From NCBI GenBank assembly GCA_018812385.1, contig JAHJDU010000093.1, positions 1-5,950 of the forward strand: a DNA stretch of 5,950 bases, written 5' to 3'. A program made the translations under genes and the position numbers. Of the stretch, positions 1 through 5,950 are shown one piece after another; positions within the stretch are counted from its first letter, which is position 1, and each line of letters begins with the position of its first letter. The stretch comes from Pseudomonadota bacterium (GTDB lineage: Bacteria > Desulfobacterota > Desulfobacteria > Desulfobacterales > Desulfobacteraceae). A model generated the notes under the pieces. It was not told where the DNA came from, ran no database searches, and worked only from the letters and a program-made list of their open reading frames with translations.

Positions 1-3000
1 CCATTTTATCACCTTCATCTTCATACGGAGTATTCGCTTCTTGATGGGGCCATAAGACTGGATTCATTGTTTAAACGATGCCAGGAATATGGTATGGATG
101 CAGTATCCATTACTGATCACGGCACCATGTTCGGTGTTGCTGCATTTTATGAAAAAGCCAGGAAACAATCCATCAAACCCGTCATTGGGTGTGAAGTATA
201 TGTTGCTCCCAGAACTTTGAATGACCGGACCCAGATAGATCATAAGGGATTGAGACATTTGGTTCTTCTGGCAAAAGATCGTGAAGGATATGCCAACCTT
301 TGCAAACTGGTTTCCATTGCCCAGCTCAAGGGGTTTTATTATAAGCCCAGAATTGACAAGGAACTTCTTGCTAACAATTCAAAAGGATTGATAGGGCTTT
401 CTGCCTGCCTTAAAGGCGACATTTCCCAAAATATTATTCAAAATAAGATGGACGATGCAGATGATGCAGCAAGATTTTATCTGAACACCTTTGGTGAGGG
501 AAATTTTTTCCTGGAAGTCCAGAAAAATGGAATAGAAATTCAAAATAAGGTTAATCAAGGTATTCTTGATATAAGCCAGAGGCTGTCTATCCCCATGGTG
601 GCCACCAATGACTGCCACTATCTTTCCAAGGGTGATGATAAAGCCCATGAAATACTGCTTTGCATTCAAACAGGGGATACACTTAACAATCAAAACAGAT
701 TTAAATTCGATTCTGACCAGCTGTATTTTAAGTCGACCCAGGAGATGATCCAATCTTTTGACGATTATCCAGGTGCAATTGAGAACACAAGGGAAGTGAT
801 TTCAAAATGCAATGTTGAATTTGATGACAAGACCTATCATTTCCCAAGATATGCACAATCCTCTGAAGAGTCTGAGGATGACATTTTCAAACAAAAGGCC
901 ATGGAGGGATTTGAAAAAAAACTTAAGCTTATTAAGGTTTCAAATCCAGATATTGACGAACAGGTTTACAGGGATCGAATTGAGTATGAAATCAGTGTGA
1001 TCCTTGGCATGGGATTTCCTGGATATTTTTTAATTGTTGCTGATTTTATAGAATATTCAAAAAAAATCAATGTGCCGGTGGGTCCTGGAAGAGGTTCGGC
1101 AGCAGGCTCCATGGTGGCCTATGCAATGGGTATTACAGCCCTTGATCCCATTGAGCATGGGCTGATTTTTGAGAGATTTTTAAACCCTTCCCGTATGAGT
1201 ATGCCAGATATTGATGTGGATTTTTGTATTGAAGGTAGAGATCAGGTTTATAAATATGTCATTGATCGGTATGGCGGACCTGAGTATGTCTGCCAGATTA
1301 TAACTTTTGGAAAGCTTAAGGCCAAAGCTGTTATCAGGGATGTGGGAAGAGCAATCGGCGTTCTTTTATCCGAGGTTGATGAAATTGCCAAAATGATCCC
1401 GGATAATGCAAAAAACCTGACACAGGCTATTGAAGCTGTCCCGGCAATCCAGAAGAAATGTGCTGAGTCAGAAGAAAAGACTTTGATGCTGGAAATATCC
1501 CTCCTTCTGGAAGGGTTGCCAAGACATGCATCCACCCATGCAGCCGGGGTTGTGGTTTCTGATAAACCTTTAAACCAATATCTGCCATTATATAAAGGCA
1601 AAGAGGGTGAGACTCTGACCCAGTTTGACATGAATTATGTTGAAAAACTCGGGCTGGTTAAATTTGATTTTCTAGGATTAAGAAATCTCACTGTTATCAA
1701 AAATTGTATTGAATTGATTAAAAGCCAGGGGAAAACACCGCCGGATATCCTGAATCTTGATTATAATGATGCCAAAACTTTTGAGCTGTTACAAAAAGCC
1801 GATACAACTGGGGTGTTTCAGCTTGAAAGTTCAGGTATGAAGGATTTGATTTCAAGACTGAAGCCGGCAAGTTTTTCTGATATTGTCGCTCTGGTAGCCC
1901 TCTACCGCCCGGGTCCTTTGGACAGCGGCATGGCAACCACTTATGTGGAACGAAAGCATGGCCGGGAAGAAGTGGTCTATCTTTTTGAAGAACTTGAACC
2001 CGTATTAAAAGAAACCTATGGGGTAATTTTATACCAGGAACAGGTCATGAAGATTGCCGCAGTAATTGCCAATTATTCAATGGCAGATGCAGACGGGCTT
2101 CGAAAAGCCATGGGGAAAAAAATTGTTGCCATGATGGAAGCGCATCGTGAACTCTTCCTGAAAGGGGCTGAGAAAAACAATCATGATCCTAAAAAAGCTG
2201 CAGAACTTTTTGACTTAATGGAAAAATTTGGTGGGTATGGCTTTAATAAATCCCATAGTGCGGCCTATGCTCTTATTGCTTATCAAACAGCTTATTTAAA
2301 GGCTAATTTTGCCCTTGAGTTTATTGCTGCGTTAATGACCAGTGAGAGAAACAATTCCGATTCAGTCATAAAATACATGGATGAATGCCGGACCCATAAG
2401 ATAAAAGTGCTGCCGCCGGATGTAAACAAGAGTGGTGCGCATTTTAACGTGTCTGACGGATGTATCAGGTTTGGCCTTGCTGCCGTGAAAAATGTGGGTG
2501 AAGCAGCAATTGAATCTATTGCTGAAATAAGAAATAAAGAAAATGAATTTGAAAGCATTTATGATTTTTGTGAGCGGGTCAATGTTGGTAAGGTTAATAA
2601 AAAAGTTCTTGAGGCATTAATCAAGTGTGGGGCTTTTGATTCCACAAATACCCGGCGCAGCCAGATGATGGCCGTTCTCGAAGATGCCTTGGATCATGGA
2701 TCAAGAATACAAAAGGAAAAAGCTGATTTACAACTGGATTTATTTGCAGATTCAAATATGGGAACTACACTTCCTGAAAGCACTCCAAAACTGCCTGATA
2801 TTGAAGAATGGGACGATACCATGCTGTTGTCCCTGGAAAAAGAAACCCTGGGGTTTTATATTACAGGACATCCTCTTGATAAATATGAAGACTTGATTCA
2901 AAAATATACCACAGTTAATTTTGTTAATATTCAGGATGTTGCTGATGGAACAATGATCCGCATGGCCGGTTTTGTGAAAATTCATAAGCTGCACAAAACC

Positions 3001-3510
3001 AAAAAAGGGGATATGATGGCATTCTGCGCCATCGAGGACCAGTCCGGCAGTATCGAAGTTGTGGTATTTCCCGAAGTCTATGCAAAAGCACACAGTTTTC
3101 TGGCCAATGAAGAGATTGTTATTCTGGAAGCAGAAGTTCAGAAGAATGAAAATATTGTCAAGCTTATAGCAGACAAAATAGTTCCCATTGAAAAGGCGCC
3201 GGAAGAGTGGATCAATGGCCTACTGATCAAAGTTGATACCCGGGAATCTTCCGTGGATACACTTGAAAAACTTAAATCCATTATTGAAAATTTTCCAGGT
3301 GATTGTAAGGTCTGTTTAAAAATAGGAATAGACGATAAACAGCTTGTACTGGTTAAACTCTCTGATGAATATATGACTGATTCAAGCCCTTCTTTTTTTG
3401 CCAAAGTGGAAAAATTGCTGGGCCGGGGCGCCATTGAAACCAGATGTGTTGTTGTTAAAGAGAAAGAAAAGAAAAAAAAACCCTGGCTGAATAAAAAAAA
3501 GACATCTTAA
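1..3510 (+). CDS. dnaE: DNA polymerase III alpha subunit, DnaE1 type (5' end outside window)
   Basis: This is the catalytic subunit of the replicative polymerase, which adds dNTPs within the cytoplasmic replisome. The frame is open from base 1 (1169 codons visible). The HLHLHTEYSLLDG opening is the usual DnaE N-terminus, so only about five residues are missing; E. coli DnaE has 1160 residues. Numbering from base 1, the visible parts are: PHP domain (about 1-275); GPGRGSAAGS (361-370); PDIDVDF with catalytic Asp405 and Asp407; third catalytic Asp556 in KFDFLGL; fingers with RPGPL (636-640) and GYGFNKSHSAAY; helix-hairpin-helix-like GLAAVKNVGEAAI (825-837); clamp-binding QLDLF (911-915); ETLGFYITGHPL (948-959); OB fold (about 980-1063); and a C-terminal domain ending in a lysine-rich tail. 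A TTG at 67 is not the start, because the conserved PHP motif lies upstream of it. No intein or internal frameshift is seen. djlA follows after 41 bases. Confidence 0.98.
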   Translation, partial: PFYHLHLHTEYSLLDGAIRLDSLFKRCQEYGMDAVSITDHGTMFGVAAFYEKARKQSIKPVIGCEVYVAPRTLNDRTQIDHKGLRHLVLLAKDREGYANLCKLVSIAQLKGFYYKPRIDKELLANNSKGLIGLSACLKGDISQNIIQNKMDDADDAARFYLNTFGEGNFFLEVQKNGIEIQNKVNQGILDISQRLSIPMVATNDCHYLSKGDDKAHEILLCIQTGDTLNNQNRFKFDSDQLYFKSTQEMIQSFDDYPGAIENTREVISKCNVEFDDKTYHFPRYAQSSEESEDDIFKQKAMEGFEKKLKLIKVSNPDIDEQVYRDRIEYEISVILGMGFPGYFLIVADFIEYSKKINVPVGPGRGSAAGSMVAYAMGITALDPIEHGLIFERFLNPSRMSMPDIDVDFCIEGRDQVYKYVIDRYGGPEYVCQIITFGKLKAKAVIRDVGRAIGVLLSEVDEIAKMIPDNAKNLTQAIEAVPAIQKKCAESEEKTLMLEISLLLEGLPRHASTHAAGVVVSDKPLNQYLPLYKGKEGETLTQFDMNYVEKLGLVKFDFLGLRNLTVIKNCIELIKSQGKTPPDILNLDYNDAKTFELLQKADTTGVFQLESSGMKDLISRLKPASFSDIVALVALYRPGPLDSGMATTYVERKHGREEVVYLFEELEPVLKETYGVILYQEQVMKIAAVIANYSMADADGLRKAMGKKIVAMMEAHRELFLKGAEKNNHDPKKAAELFDLMEKFGGYGFNKSHSAAYALIAYQTAYLKANFALEFIAALMTSERNNSDSVIKYMDECRTHKIKVLPPDVNKSGAHFNVSDGCIRFGLAAVKNVGEAAIESIAEIRNKENEFESIYDFCERVNVGKVNKKVLEALIKCGAFDSTNTRRSQMMAVLEDALDHGSRIQKEKADLQLDLFADSNMGTTLPESTPKLPDIEEWDDTMLLSLEKETLGFYITGHPLDKYEDLIQKYTTVNFVNIQDVADGTMIRMAGFVKIHKLHKTKKGDMMAFCAIEDQSGSIEVVVFPEVYAKAHSFLANEEIVILEAEVQKNENIVKLIADKIVPIEKAPEEWINGLLIKVDTRESSVDTLEKLKSIIENFPGDCKVCLKIGIDDKQLVLVKLSDEYMTDSSPSFFAKVEKLLGRGAIETRCVVVKEKEKKKKPWLNKKKTS
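2731..2745 (+). other. Sliding-clamp binding motif QLDLF in DnaE
   Basis: Residues 911-915 of the visible DnaE read QLDLF. This matches the consensus pentapeptide (QL[SD]LF) by which polymerases bind the DnaN beta clamp. It lies between the fingers and the OB fold, as does the internal E. coli motif at 920-924 (QADMF). This placement supports DnaE as the processive replicative enzyme. The identification rests on motif match and position. Confidence 0.85.
3495..3501 (+). other. In-frame slippery heptamer A AAA AAG near the dnaE stop
   Basis: In the dnaE frame the codons from 3493 are AAA AAA AAG ACA TCT TAA, giving the A_AAA_AAG heptamer used for programmed -1 frameshifting in E. coli dnaX. 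The -1 frame after it has no stop through 3501-3551 and runs into the djlA ATG at 3552, so a slip would fuse DnaE to DjlA. The A8 run (3493-3500) could also promote transcriptional slippage. A second run, A9 at 3472-3480, would give a -1 product ending at TAA 3492-3494. No strong downstream stimulatory structure is visible, and A-runs in lysine codons arise easily, so a functional role is unproven. Confidence 0.3.
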
Positions 3511-3513
3511 TTG

Positions 3514-3528
3514 CAAATGAAACATTTG
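3514..3528 (+). other. Small stem-loop between dnaE and djlA
   Basis: CAAATG (3514-3519) and CATTTG (3523-3528) form a perfect 6-bp inverted repeat around an AAA loop. It is followed by the interrupted T-rich stretch ATTTTATTTT (3529-3538). It could be a weak intrinsic terminator or attenuator that lowers readthrough into djlA, or an RNA-end stabiliser. With only two G-C pairs and a broken T tract it is poor as a terminator and may be chance. Confidence 0.3.
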
Positions 3529-3540
3529 ATTTTATTTTGA

Positions 3541-3547
3541 AAGGAAG
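3541..3547 (+). promoter_or_regulatory. Ribosome binding site of djlA
   Basis: AAGGAAG, a purine-rich Shine-Dalgarno sequence, ends 4 bases before the ATG at 3552 (6 bases from its GGA core). It decides between two in-frame starts. The upstream TTG at 3537 has no Shine-Dalgarno sequence before it and lies immediately upstream of this site, so 3552 is preferred. Confidence 0.75.
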
Positions 3548-3551
3548 AAAA

Positions 3552-4316
3552 ATGAGCTGGTTGGGAAAAATGATTGGAGGAACCATAGGGTTTGCACTGG
3601 GCGGTCCTTTGGGTGCTATTGCAGGCGCTGCATTTGGGCATACATTTGTGGATAAAAAGGAACAGGTATATCTTTCATCAAGACCTGGAACACATGATAC
3701 CCTTTCTTCAAATGAGGAGGCCCAGCTTGTTTTTTTTACGGCAGCATTTTCCATGCTGGCTAAAATATCCAAAGCAGACGGTAAGGTGTCTGAAAATGAG
3801 ATATCAGCAATTGAAACATTCATGAAACGAGATCTTCAGCTTGATCTCAACAGTCAACAGACTGCTATAAATATTTTCAGACAGGCTCTGGGCTCTCCTG
3901 AAAGTTTTGATTCATTTGTCATACAATTTTATTCGGTATTCAGGACCCAACCCAATATTATTGAGCTGATGATGGATGTCTTGCTAAGGGTATCTACGGC
4001 GGACGGAAGCATTTCCAGTAAAGGAGAATCCATGCTCTTATCTGCCACACGGATTTTCAATTATTCCAATTCAGACTATGCAAGGCTTAAATCAAAATAT
4101 GTAAAAGAGACCAATAAATACTATGCTGTCCTGAAATGTGATGAATCTGCATCCAATGAAGATATAAAAAAACAGTATAGAAAGCTTGTTACTGAATACC
4201 ATCCTGATAAAATAGAAGCCAAAGGGCTTCCTGAAGAGTTTATTAAATTTGCCAATGACAAGTTTAAAGAAATCCAGGAAGCCTATGACAATATAAAAAA
4301 GGAAAGAGGCGTTTAA
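3552..4316 (+). CDS. djlA: DjlA-like membrane-anchored co-chaperone (TerB + J domain)
   Basis: This is a 254-residue protein with the three-part layout of DjlA. Residues about 7-29 form a Gly/Ala-rich membrane segment with small-residue spacing (GGPLGAIAGAAFGH), closely like the dimerising N-terminal segment of E. coli DjlA. Residues about 53-172 resemble TerB and carry paired acidic motifs, ADGKVSENE (75-83) and ADGSISSKGE (150-159). Residues about 188-254 form a C-terminal J domain with the HPD triad at 217-219 in YHPDKIEAKGLP, nearly the E. coli wording. By family knowledge, DjlA sits in the inner membrane with its J domain in the cytoplasm and stimulates DnaK ATPase activity. At 254 residues it is shorter than E. 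coli DjlA (271) and lacks the Gln/Gly-rich linker before the J domain. ATG 3552 is chosen for its ribosome binding site. The gene is probably co-transcribed with dnaE. Confidence 0.92.
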   Translation: MSWLGKMIGGTIGFALGGPLGAIAGAAFGHTFVDKKEQVYLSSRPGTHDTLSSNEEAQLVFFTAAFSMLAKISKADGKVSENEISAIETFMKRDLQLDLNSQQTAINIFRQALGSPESFDSFVIQFYSVFRTQPNIIELMMDVLLRVSTADGSISSKGESMLLSATRIFNYSNSDYARLKSKYVKETNKYYAVLKCDESASNEDIKKQYRKLVTEYHPDKIEAKGLPEEFIKFANDKFKEIQEAYDNIKKERGV

Positions 4317-4329
4317 GCCAACTCTTAAA
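4312..4329. other. A+T-rich inverted repeat across the convergent stop codons
   Basis: TTTAAG (4312-4317) and CTTAAA (4324-4329) are perfect inverted repeats around a 6-base loop. They overlap the djlA TAA and the TAA of the opposing iron-sulfur gene. No other candidate terminator is visible in the 8-base convergent gap. The stem has one G-C pair and lacks a clean U tract on either strand, so assignment as a bidirectional terminator is weak. Confidence 0.2.
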
Positions 4330-5389
4330 AAAGACCTTTTTCTTTGGCAATATTCATATAGGTTTCAACCAGGTTGGCGGGTGGTTCGATCTTTTCTGTC
4401 TCTGCTTTATCTTTTAGAGACATGGCATCAAACTCACAGACAGTGACACACAGGCCGCAACCGATGCACCTGTCCCGGTTTACCATGGCCACATTTCCCC
4501 CTTCATCTGTATCAATGGCTTCCATGGGACAAATTTCCCGGCAGGCAAAACATCCTGTACATTCATCAGAATCCACAAAGGTCTGGAAGTTGGAACTGAC
4601 AATTTTTGCCGGGGCGTCAAAATTTTTAATATTTTTCAGAATCTGGCAGCAGCAGTCACAGCAAAGACAAATATTCATTGGTTTTTTTGCATTGGACGGC
4701 TGGGCAACAAGCCCCTGTTTCTCAGCCTCTTTAACAATATCCAAGGCCTCTTCCTGGGATATTGTCCTTCCAATACCACGGCTTTCATAGATATAAGCAG
4801 CCCCGCCAAATATAAGACAGGCCTCACTTATTTTATCACAGCCCTTGCCCATGATCGTATGTTCTTTTCTGCAGATGCACGGGGCGACAAGGATCTTTGA
4901 CTGAGATTTGATGATGTTTTCAACCTGCTCATAATCCATTATATTCAGTTCTGTGTTTACGGATTTGGCAACGGGAACCACCCTGAGCTGCTGGGTCTTG
5001 TTTTTATGCTGGTCTTTTATCAGAAAAGGAACATATTCATTGAAATCTCTGATTAATTCCTTGGTCAGCCGGTTGACCTGATATTCCCAGATACCCACTA
5101 CAAACTGAAGGAACATAAAGGTGTTTATCCCATTTCTGTTGATATGGATAATCAATCCTTTTTTGCCCATTTCAATTAACACAGGCGCTATTTCCACAGG
5201 ATCTTTGCCAGCCCTTTGAGCAATTGCTTCCACTGGTTCAGGCATCAGTACGAGACAGAGGGCAAGTTCTGCCTCTTGTGGTGTAAAAAGCTGTTTTAAA
5301 ATCCTGAGTTCAACCCCTGATTCAGTTTCAGGAAAACCGCTGGGAGTATTATCAAGGTGGAGTGCAAGTTTTTTGTAAACATCTTCCAT
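4325..5389 (-). CDS. Cysteine-rich 4Fe-4S dicluster protein with N-terminal winged-helix-like region
   Basis: This 354-residue protein has no signal peptide or membrane span, so it is probably cytoplasmic. Residues about 27-88 look like a winged-helix fold (VEAIAQRAGKDPVEIAPVLI, then EMGKKGLIIHINRNG). The central part has CICR (Cys171, Cys173), Cys184, Cys191 in CLIFGGAA, and a dense CLCCDCCC (241-248). Two ferredoxin motifs follow: Cys277/280/283/287 (CTGCFACREICP) and Cys308/311/314/318 (CIGCGLCVTVCE). The CxxCxxCxxxC(P/E) spacing supports two [4Fe-4S] clusters and an electron-transfer role. I recognise the layout as a family common in anaerobes and usually annotated only as a 4Fe-4S binding protein; partner and substrate are unknown. 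ATG 5389 has GGAG upstream at good spacing. The mtaB-like gene ends 22 bases upstream on the same strand, suggesting one transcript. It converges on djlA with 8 bases between stop codons. Confidence 0.88.
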   Translation of the reverse strand: MEDVYKKLALHLDNTPSGFPETESGVELRILKQLFTPQEAELALCLVLMPEPVEAIAQRAGKDPVEIAPVLIEMGKKGLIIHINRNGINTFMFLQFVVGIWEYQVNRLTKELIRDFNEYVPFLIKDQHKNKTQQLRVVPVAKSVNTELNIMDYEQVENIIKSQSKILVAPCICRKEHTIMGKGCDKISEACLIFGGAAYIYESRGIGRTISQEEALDIVKEAEKQGLVAQPSNAKKPMNICLCCDCCCQILKNIKNFDAPAKIVSSNFQTFVDSDECTGCFACREICPMEAIDTDEGGNVAMVNRDRCIGCGLCVTVCEFDAMSLKDKAETEKIEPPANLVETYMNIAKEKGLF

Positions 5390-5398
5390 GGTTTAAAT

Positions 5399-5402
5399 CT
5401 CC
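5399..5402 (-). promoter_or_regulatory. Ribosome binding site of the iron-sulfur protein gene
   Basis: Read on the minus strand, GGAG lies 9 bases before the ATG at 5389-5387. It sits inside the 22-base gap after the mtaB-like stop codon. This supports the chosen start and translation from a shared transcript. Confidence 0.65.
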
Positions 5403-5411
5403 GATAATCTA

Positions 5412-5950
5412 TTATGATTTATGTAAAATTTTTCCGATAAGATTCATGTCTTTATCACATTGTTCAGGGATAAGATCAACAATTTTCCCTCTGAAGGCAT
5501 GTGGGCCTTTTAATAAAACACTTAAGTAGTTAGATGTTACAGCCTTGAGCATGCCTGTTTTTGTGTCAGGCTTATTTTGGACTATTCCCTCAAGTTTCTT
5601 ATTTAAATTGGCAGCAATAAAAGCCTTTCGTTTTGCTTTGTCAAGTTCCCGCATCCTTACACATCGTTCTTTAATAATCCGGGGATCAACTTTATTGTCA
5701 AAATGATAGGCCGGAGTTCCTTTTCTGGCAGAAAATGGAAAGACATGGAGATAAGATATGGGGAGCCTTTTAATCAGGTCATAGGTATTATTAAATTGTT
5801 CTTCGGTTTCTGAAGGAAATCCAATTAATATATCTACACCAATGCCTGCGCTGGGAATTTTTTCATGGATCTTATGGATGATATCCTCAAAAAATGCCAC
5901 ATTATATGGCCGTTTCATTTTTTTTAGGATATCATCATCCCCGGATTGCA
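5412..5950 (-). CDS. mtaB: MtaB-like tRNA t6A37 methylthiotransferase, C-terminal part (5' end outside window)
   Basis: The last 178 residues of a radical-SAM methylthiotransferase are visible. The frame stays open to the right edge, and its first complete codons read QSGDDDILKKMKRPYNV, the conserved post-barrel motif (LQSG-D--LK-M-R-Y). The ATG at 5918 is therefore internal. GIGVDILIGFPSETEEQF and LHVFPFSARKGTPAYHF follow. The LHVFP-S-R-GTPA form favours MtaB over MiaB (SPRPGTPA) or RimO. The C-terminal 60 or so residues are compatible with a TRAM-type RNA-binding domain. By family knowledge, MtaB converts t6A37 to ms2t6A37 in ANN-decoding tRNAs, using two [4Fe-4S] clusters and SAM. The radical-SAM CxxxCxxC and the N-terminal UPF0004 cluster site are beyond the window, so catalytic completeness cannot be judged. 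The iron-sulfur protein gene follows 22 bases downstream. Confidence 0.88.
   Translation of the reverse strand, partial: QSGDDDILKKMKRPYNVAFFEDIIHKIHEKIPSAGIGVDILIGFPSETEEQFNNTYDLIKRLPISYLHVFPFSARKGTPAYHFDNKVDPRIIKERCVRMRELDKAKRKAFIAANLNKKLEGIVQNKPDTKTGMLKAVTSNYLSVLLKGPHAFRGKIVDLIPEQCDKDMNLIGKILHKS

Noticed and set aside
67..69. TTG as the start of dnaE
   Set aside because: The frame is open to base 1 and the 22 codons upstream encode the conserved HLHLHTEYSLLDG PHP motif, so the true start lies outside the window.
379..753. Antisense open frames inside dnaE (also at 1248-1631, 2752-3093, 3138-3434 and 3455-3823)
   Set aside because: Each lies opposite a strongly conserved coding region, has no recognisable domain and no convincing ribosome binding site; they are by-products of the dnaE and djlA reading frames.
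3537..3539. TTG as the start of djlA
   Set aside because: It has no Shine-Dalgarno sequence before it, while ATG 3552 has AAGGAAG at proper spacing and begins with the MSWLGK-type N-terminus expected for DjlA.
4328..4341. AAAAA-GACC-TTTTT as an intrinsic terminator at the convergent junction
   Set aside because: The stem has only A-T pairs and lies inside the iron-sulfur coding sequence; it is too weak to call a terminator.
4374..4790. Plus-strand open frame opposite the iron-sulfur gene
   Set aside because: Its Ser/Gln-rich content mirrors the Cys-rich ferredoxin codons on the other strand; no domain or ribosome binding site supports it.
5916..5918. ATG as the start of the mtaB-like gene
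   Set aside because: The frame continues upstream with QSGDDDILKK, a conserved methylthiotransferase motif, so this Met is internal.
1..5950. CRISPR arrays, tRNA genes, insertion sequences, attachment sites or a replication origin
   Set aside because: No spaced direct repeats, cloverleaf, transposase motif, terminal repeats or DnaA-box cluster seen by eye; the window is almost fully occupied by four conserved genes.

Overview
The window reads as an ordinary chromosomal segment from an anaerobic bacterium. It leans towards A+T (roughly 40% G+C by eye) and is densely packed. The two-ferredoxin-cluster, cysteine-rich protein, together with a DjlA-type co-chaperone and an MtaB-type enzyme, suggests a Desulfobacterota (former deltaproteobacterial) sulfate reducer, perhaps Desulfobacteraceae. 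That placement rests on recognising protein families and is not proven by the sequence.

Layout: two gene pairs converge at about 4317-4324. On the plus strand, nearly all of dnaE (replicative DNA polymerase III alpha subunit, lacking only its first few codons, 1-3510) is followed after 41 bases by djlA (membrane-anchored TerB plus J-domain co-chaperone, 3552-4316). On the minus strand, the C-terminal part of an MtaB-like tRNA methylthiotransferase (5412-5950, entering from the right edge) is followed after 22 bases by a 354-residue iron-sulfur protein (4325-5389). The stop codons of djlA and the iron-sulfur gene are only 8 bases apart. No tRNA, rRNA, CRISPR, insertion sequence or prophage feature is visible, and no gap exceeds 41 bases.

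How the genes relate: DnaE copies the chromosome and DjlA activates DnaK from the membrane. Their adjacency looks like simple co-transcription and does not imply a shared pathway. The MtaB-like enzyme needs iron-sulfur clusters and reducing power to methylthiolate t6A37 in tRNA. The downstream iron-sulfur protein could be functionally linked to it, but only proximity supports this.

Points worth a second look: a complete-looking PHP metal site in DnaE; an in-frame A AAA AAG heptamer at the end of dnaE whose -1 frame is open straight into djlA; and an uncharacterised iron-sulfur protein with a CxCC-x-CCC cluster in addition to its two ferredoxin motifs. I found no convincing evidence of a wholly new system.
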